DNA of 64,000 nt, taken from contig JAXHSW010000008.1 in the NCBI GenBank assembly GCA_034190295.1, positions 1 to 64,000 on the forward strand, written 5' to 3'. A program made the position numbers and the translations under genes. Below the pieces are notes generated by a model. It made no database searches. It was not told where the DNA came from and saw only the letters and a list, made by a program, of their open reading frames with translations. This document shows, piece by piece, positions 63,870-64,000 of the stretch. The stretch's first letter is position 1. Each line of letters opens with the position of its first letter. This DNA comes from Okeania sp034190295. Lineage in GTDB: Bacteria > Cyanobacteriota > Cyanobacteriia > Cyanobacteriales > Microcoleaceae.

Positions 63870-64000
63870 TAGCTGAAATACCAAATAATATTGGCAATGA
63901 ATTTTGCTACGTTTGCCTCCACTTCTGAAAATTTAGCAGTTGCCCAGTTGCGTAATATATCGGCAAGGTTATTATCGAGTTTGTCTAGGTTTGCTTGCAA
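63812..64000 (-). pseudogene. TPR/CHAT-type protein fragment, running off the window
   Basis: On the minus strand the frame NLADILRNWATAKFSEVEAN, VAKFIANIIWYFSYYLKDFP, LGNKANNIEIVIAG matches the N-terminal part of the large cyanobacterial TPR (often CHAT-peptidase) proteins, whose text is typically FPLGxxAxNLEIAIxGYE. At about 63812 it breaks into the reverse strand of the DUF488 gene (SDKSASTFSGVG). Its start lies beyond 64000. So it is a 5' piece of a gene cut at a recombination joint, not an intact protein. Confidence 0.65.

Overview
The window looks like a chromosomal piece of a filamentous, non-heterocystous-type cyanobacterium with an AT-rich, repeat-rich genome. Support: frequent HIP1 octamers (GCGATCGC) inside and outside genes; cyanobacterial-type families (a CyaC-type adenylate cyclase, CofG, Uma2, DUF4336, a probable Psb35, CsbD); a GyrB intein at the same site and of the same 435-residue length as the Synechocystis GyrB intein; and large amounts of short tandem heptamers and small inverted-repeat elements. 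I cannot assign a genus from sequence alone. A run of 100 N (52092-52191) shows that this is a scaffold, not finished sequence.

Layout. 0-5 kb: a small hypothetical gene, repeats, cofG and a GNAT acetyltransferase. 5-12 kb: cyaC, tRNA-Gly(UCC), miaA, and an ABC exporter gene destroyed by a small mobile element plus a frameshift. 12-21 kb: gyrB with an HNH intein, a decayed toxin-antitoxin cluster with a DUF433 gene, a Uma2 nuclease, rplY and purA. 21-33 kb: an adenosine-deaminase-like gene, a periplasmic sugar-binding lipoprotein paired with a hybrid sensor kinase, a transketolase-like enzyme and an exported unknown. 33-38 kb: a DEDDh exonuclease fused to a P-loop ATPase, then gene relics. 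38-45 kb: a CBS-GAF histidine kinase, a HEARO/omega RNA with a wrecked iscB, a DUF4336 gene and a NarL-type regulator whose receiver lacks its aspartate. 45-51 kb: a run of small stress/envelope genes (CsbD, acidic protein, Psb35-like, YqaE/Pmp3, MscS, Na/Ca exchanger). 51-53 kb: nested mobile elements around a tandem array and the gap. 53-64 kb: a secreted alpha-amylase, a secreted 5'-nucleotidase that looks GC-richer than its surroundings, a caspase-like/STAND/WD40 protein, and truncated genes including a DUF488/TPR recombination joint.

Genes that may work together: the binding protein and hybrid kinase at 24.5-28.2 kb probably form a ligand-sensing pair. purA-rplY and the antitoxin-toxin-DUF433 run look like operons. 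The 45.8-51.3 kb block looks like an osmotic/light-stress neighbourhood. Several signalling proteins (CyaC, two hybrid or soluble kinases, one regulator) lie in the window, but nothing links them directly.

Most of the intergenic DNA is built from a few repeat families, called here R1 to R8. R1: TTCAA...TTGAA elements with terminal tandem arrays. R2: ATATCATGTCCGG-ended elements. R3: AGACATCTCC-ended. R4: a 284-bp GTCCGTGTG-rich repeat. R5: AGGGTTTGCTGA-ended. R6: ACTTACGCA-ended. R7: a GGGTTCGG/CACGCTTAGCG repeat. R8: about 200-bp repeats inverted around a kinase gene. R1 copies have broken at least two genes (the ABC exporter and iscB). The best candidates for new biology are the exonuclease-ATPase fusion and the R1 family with exchangeable ends.
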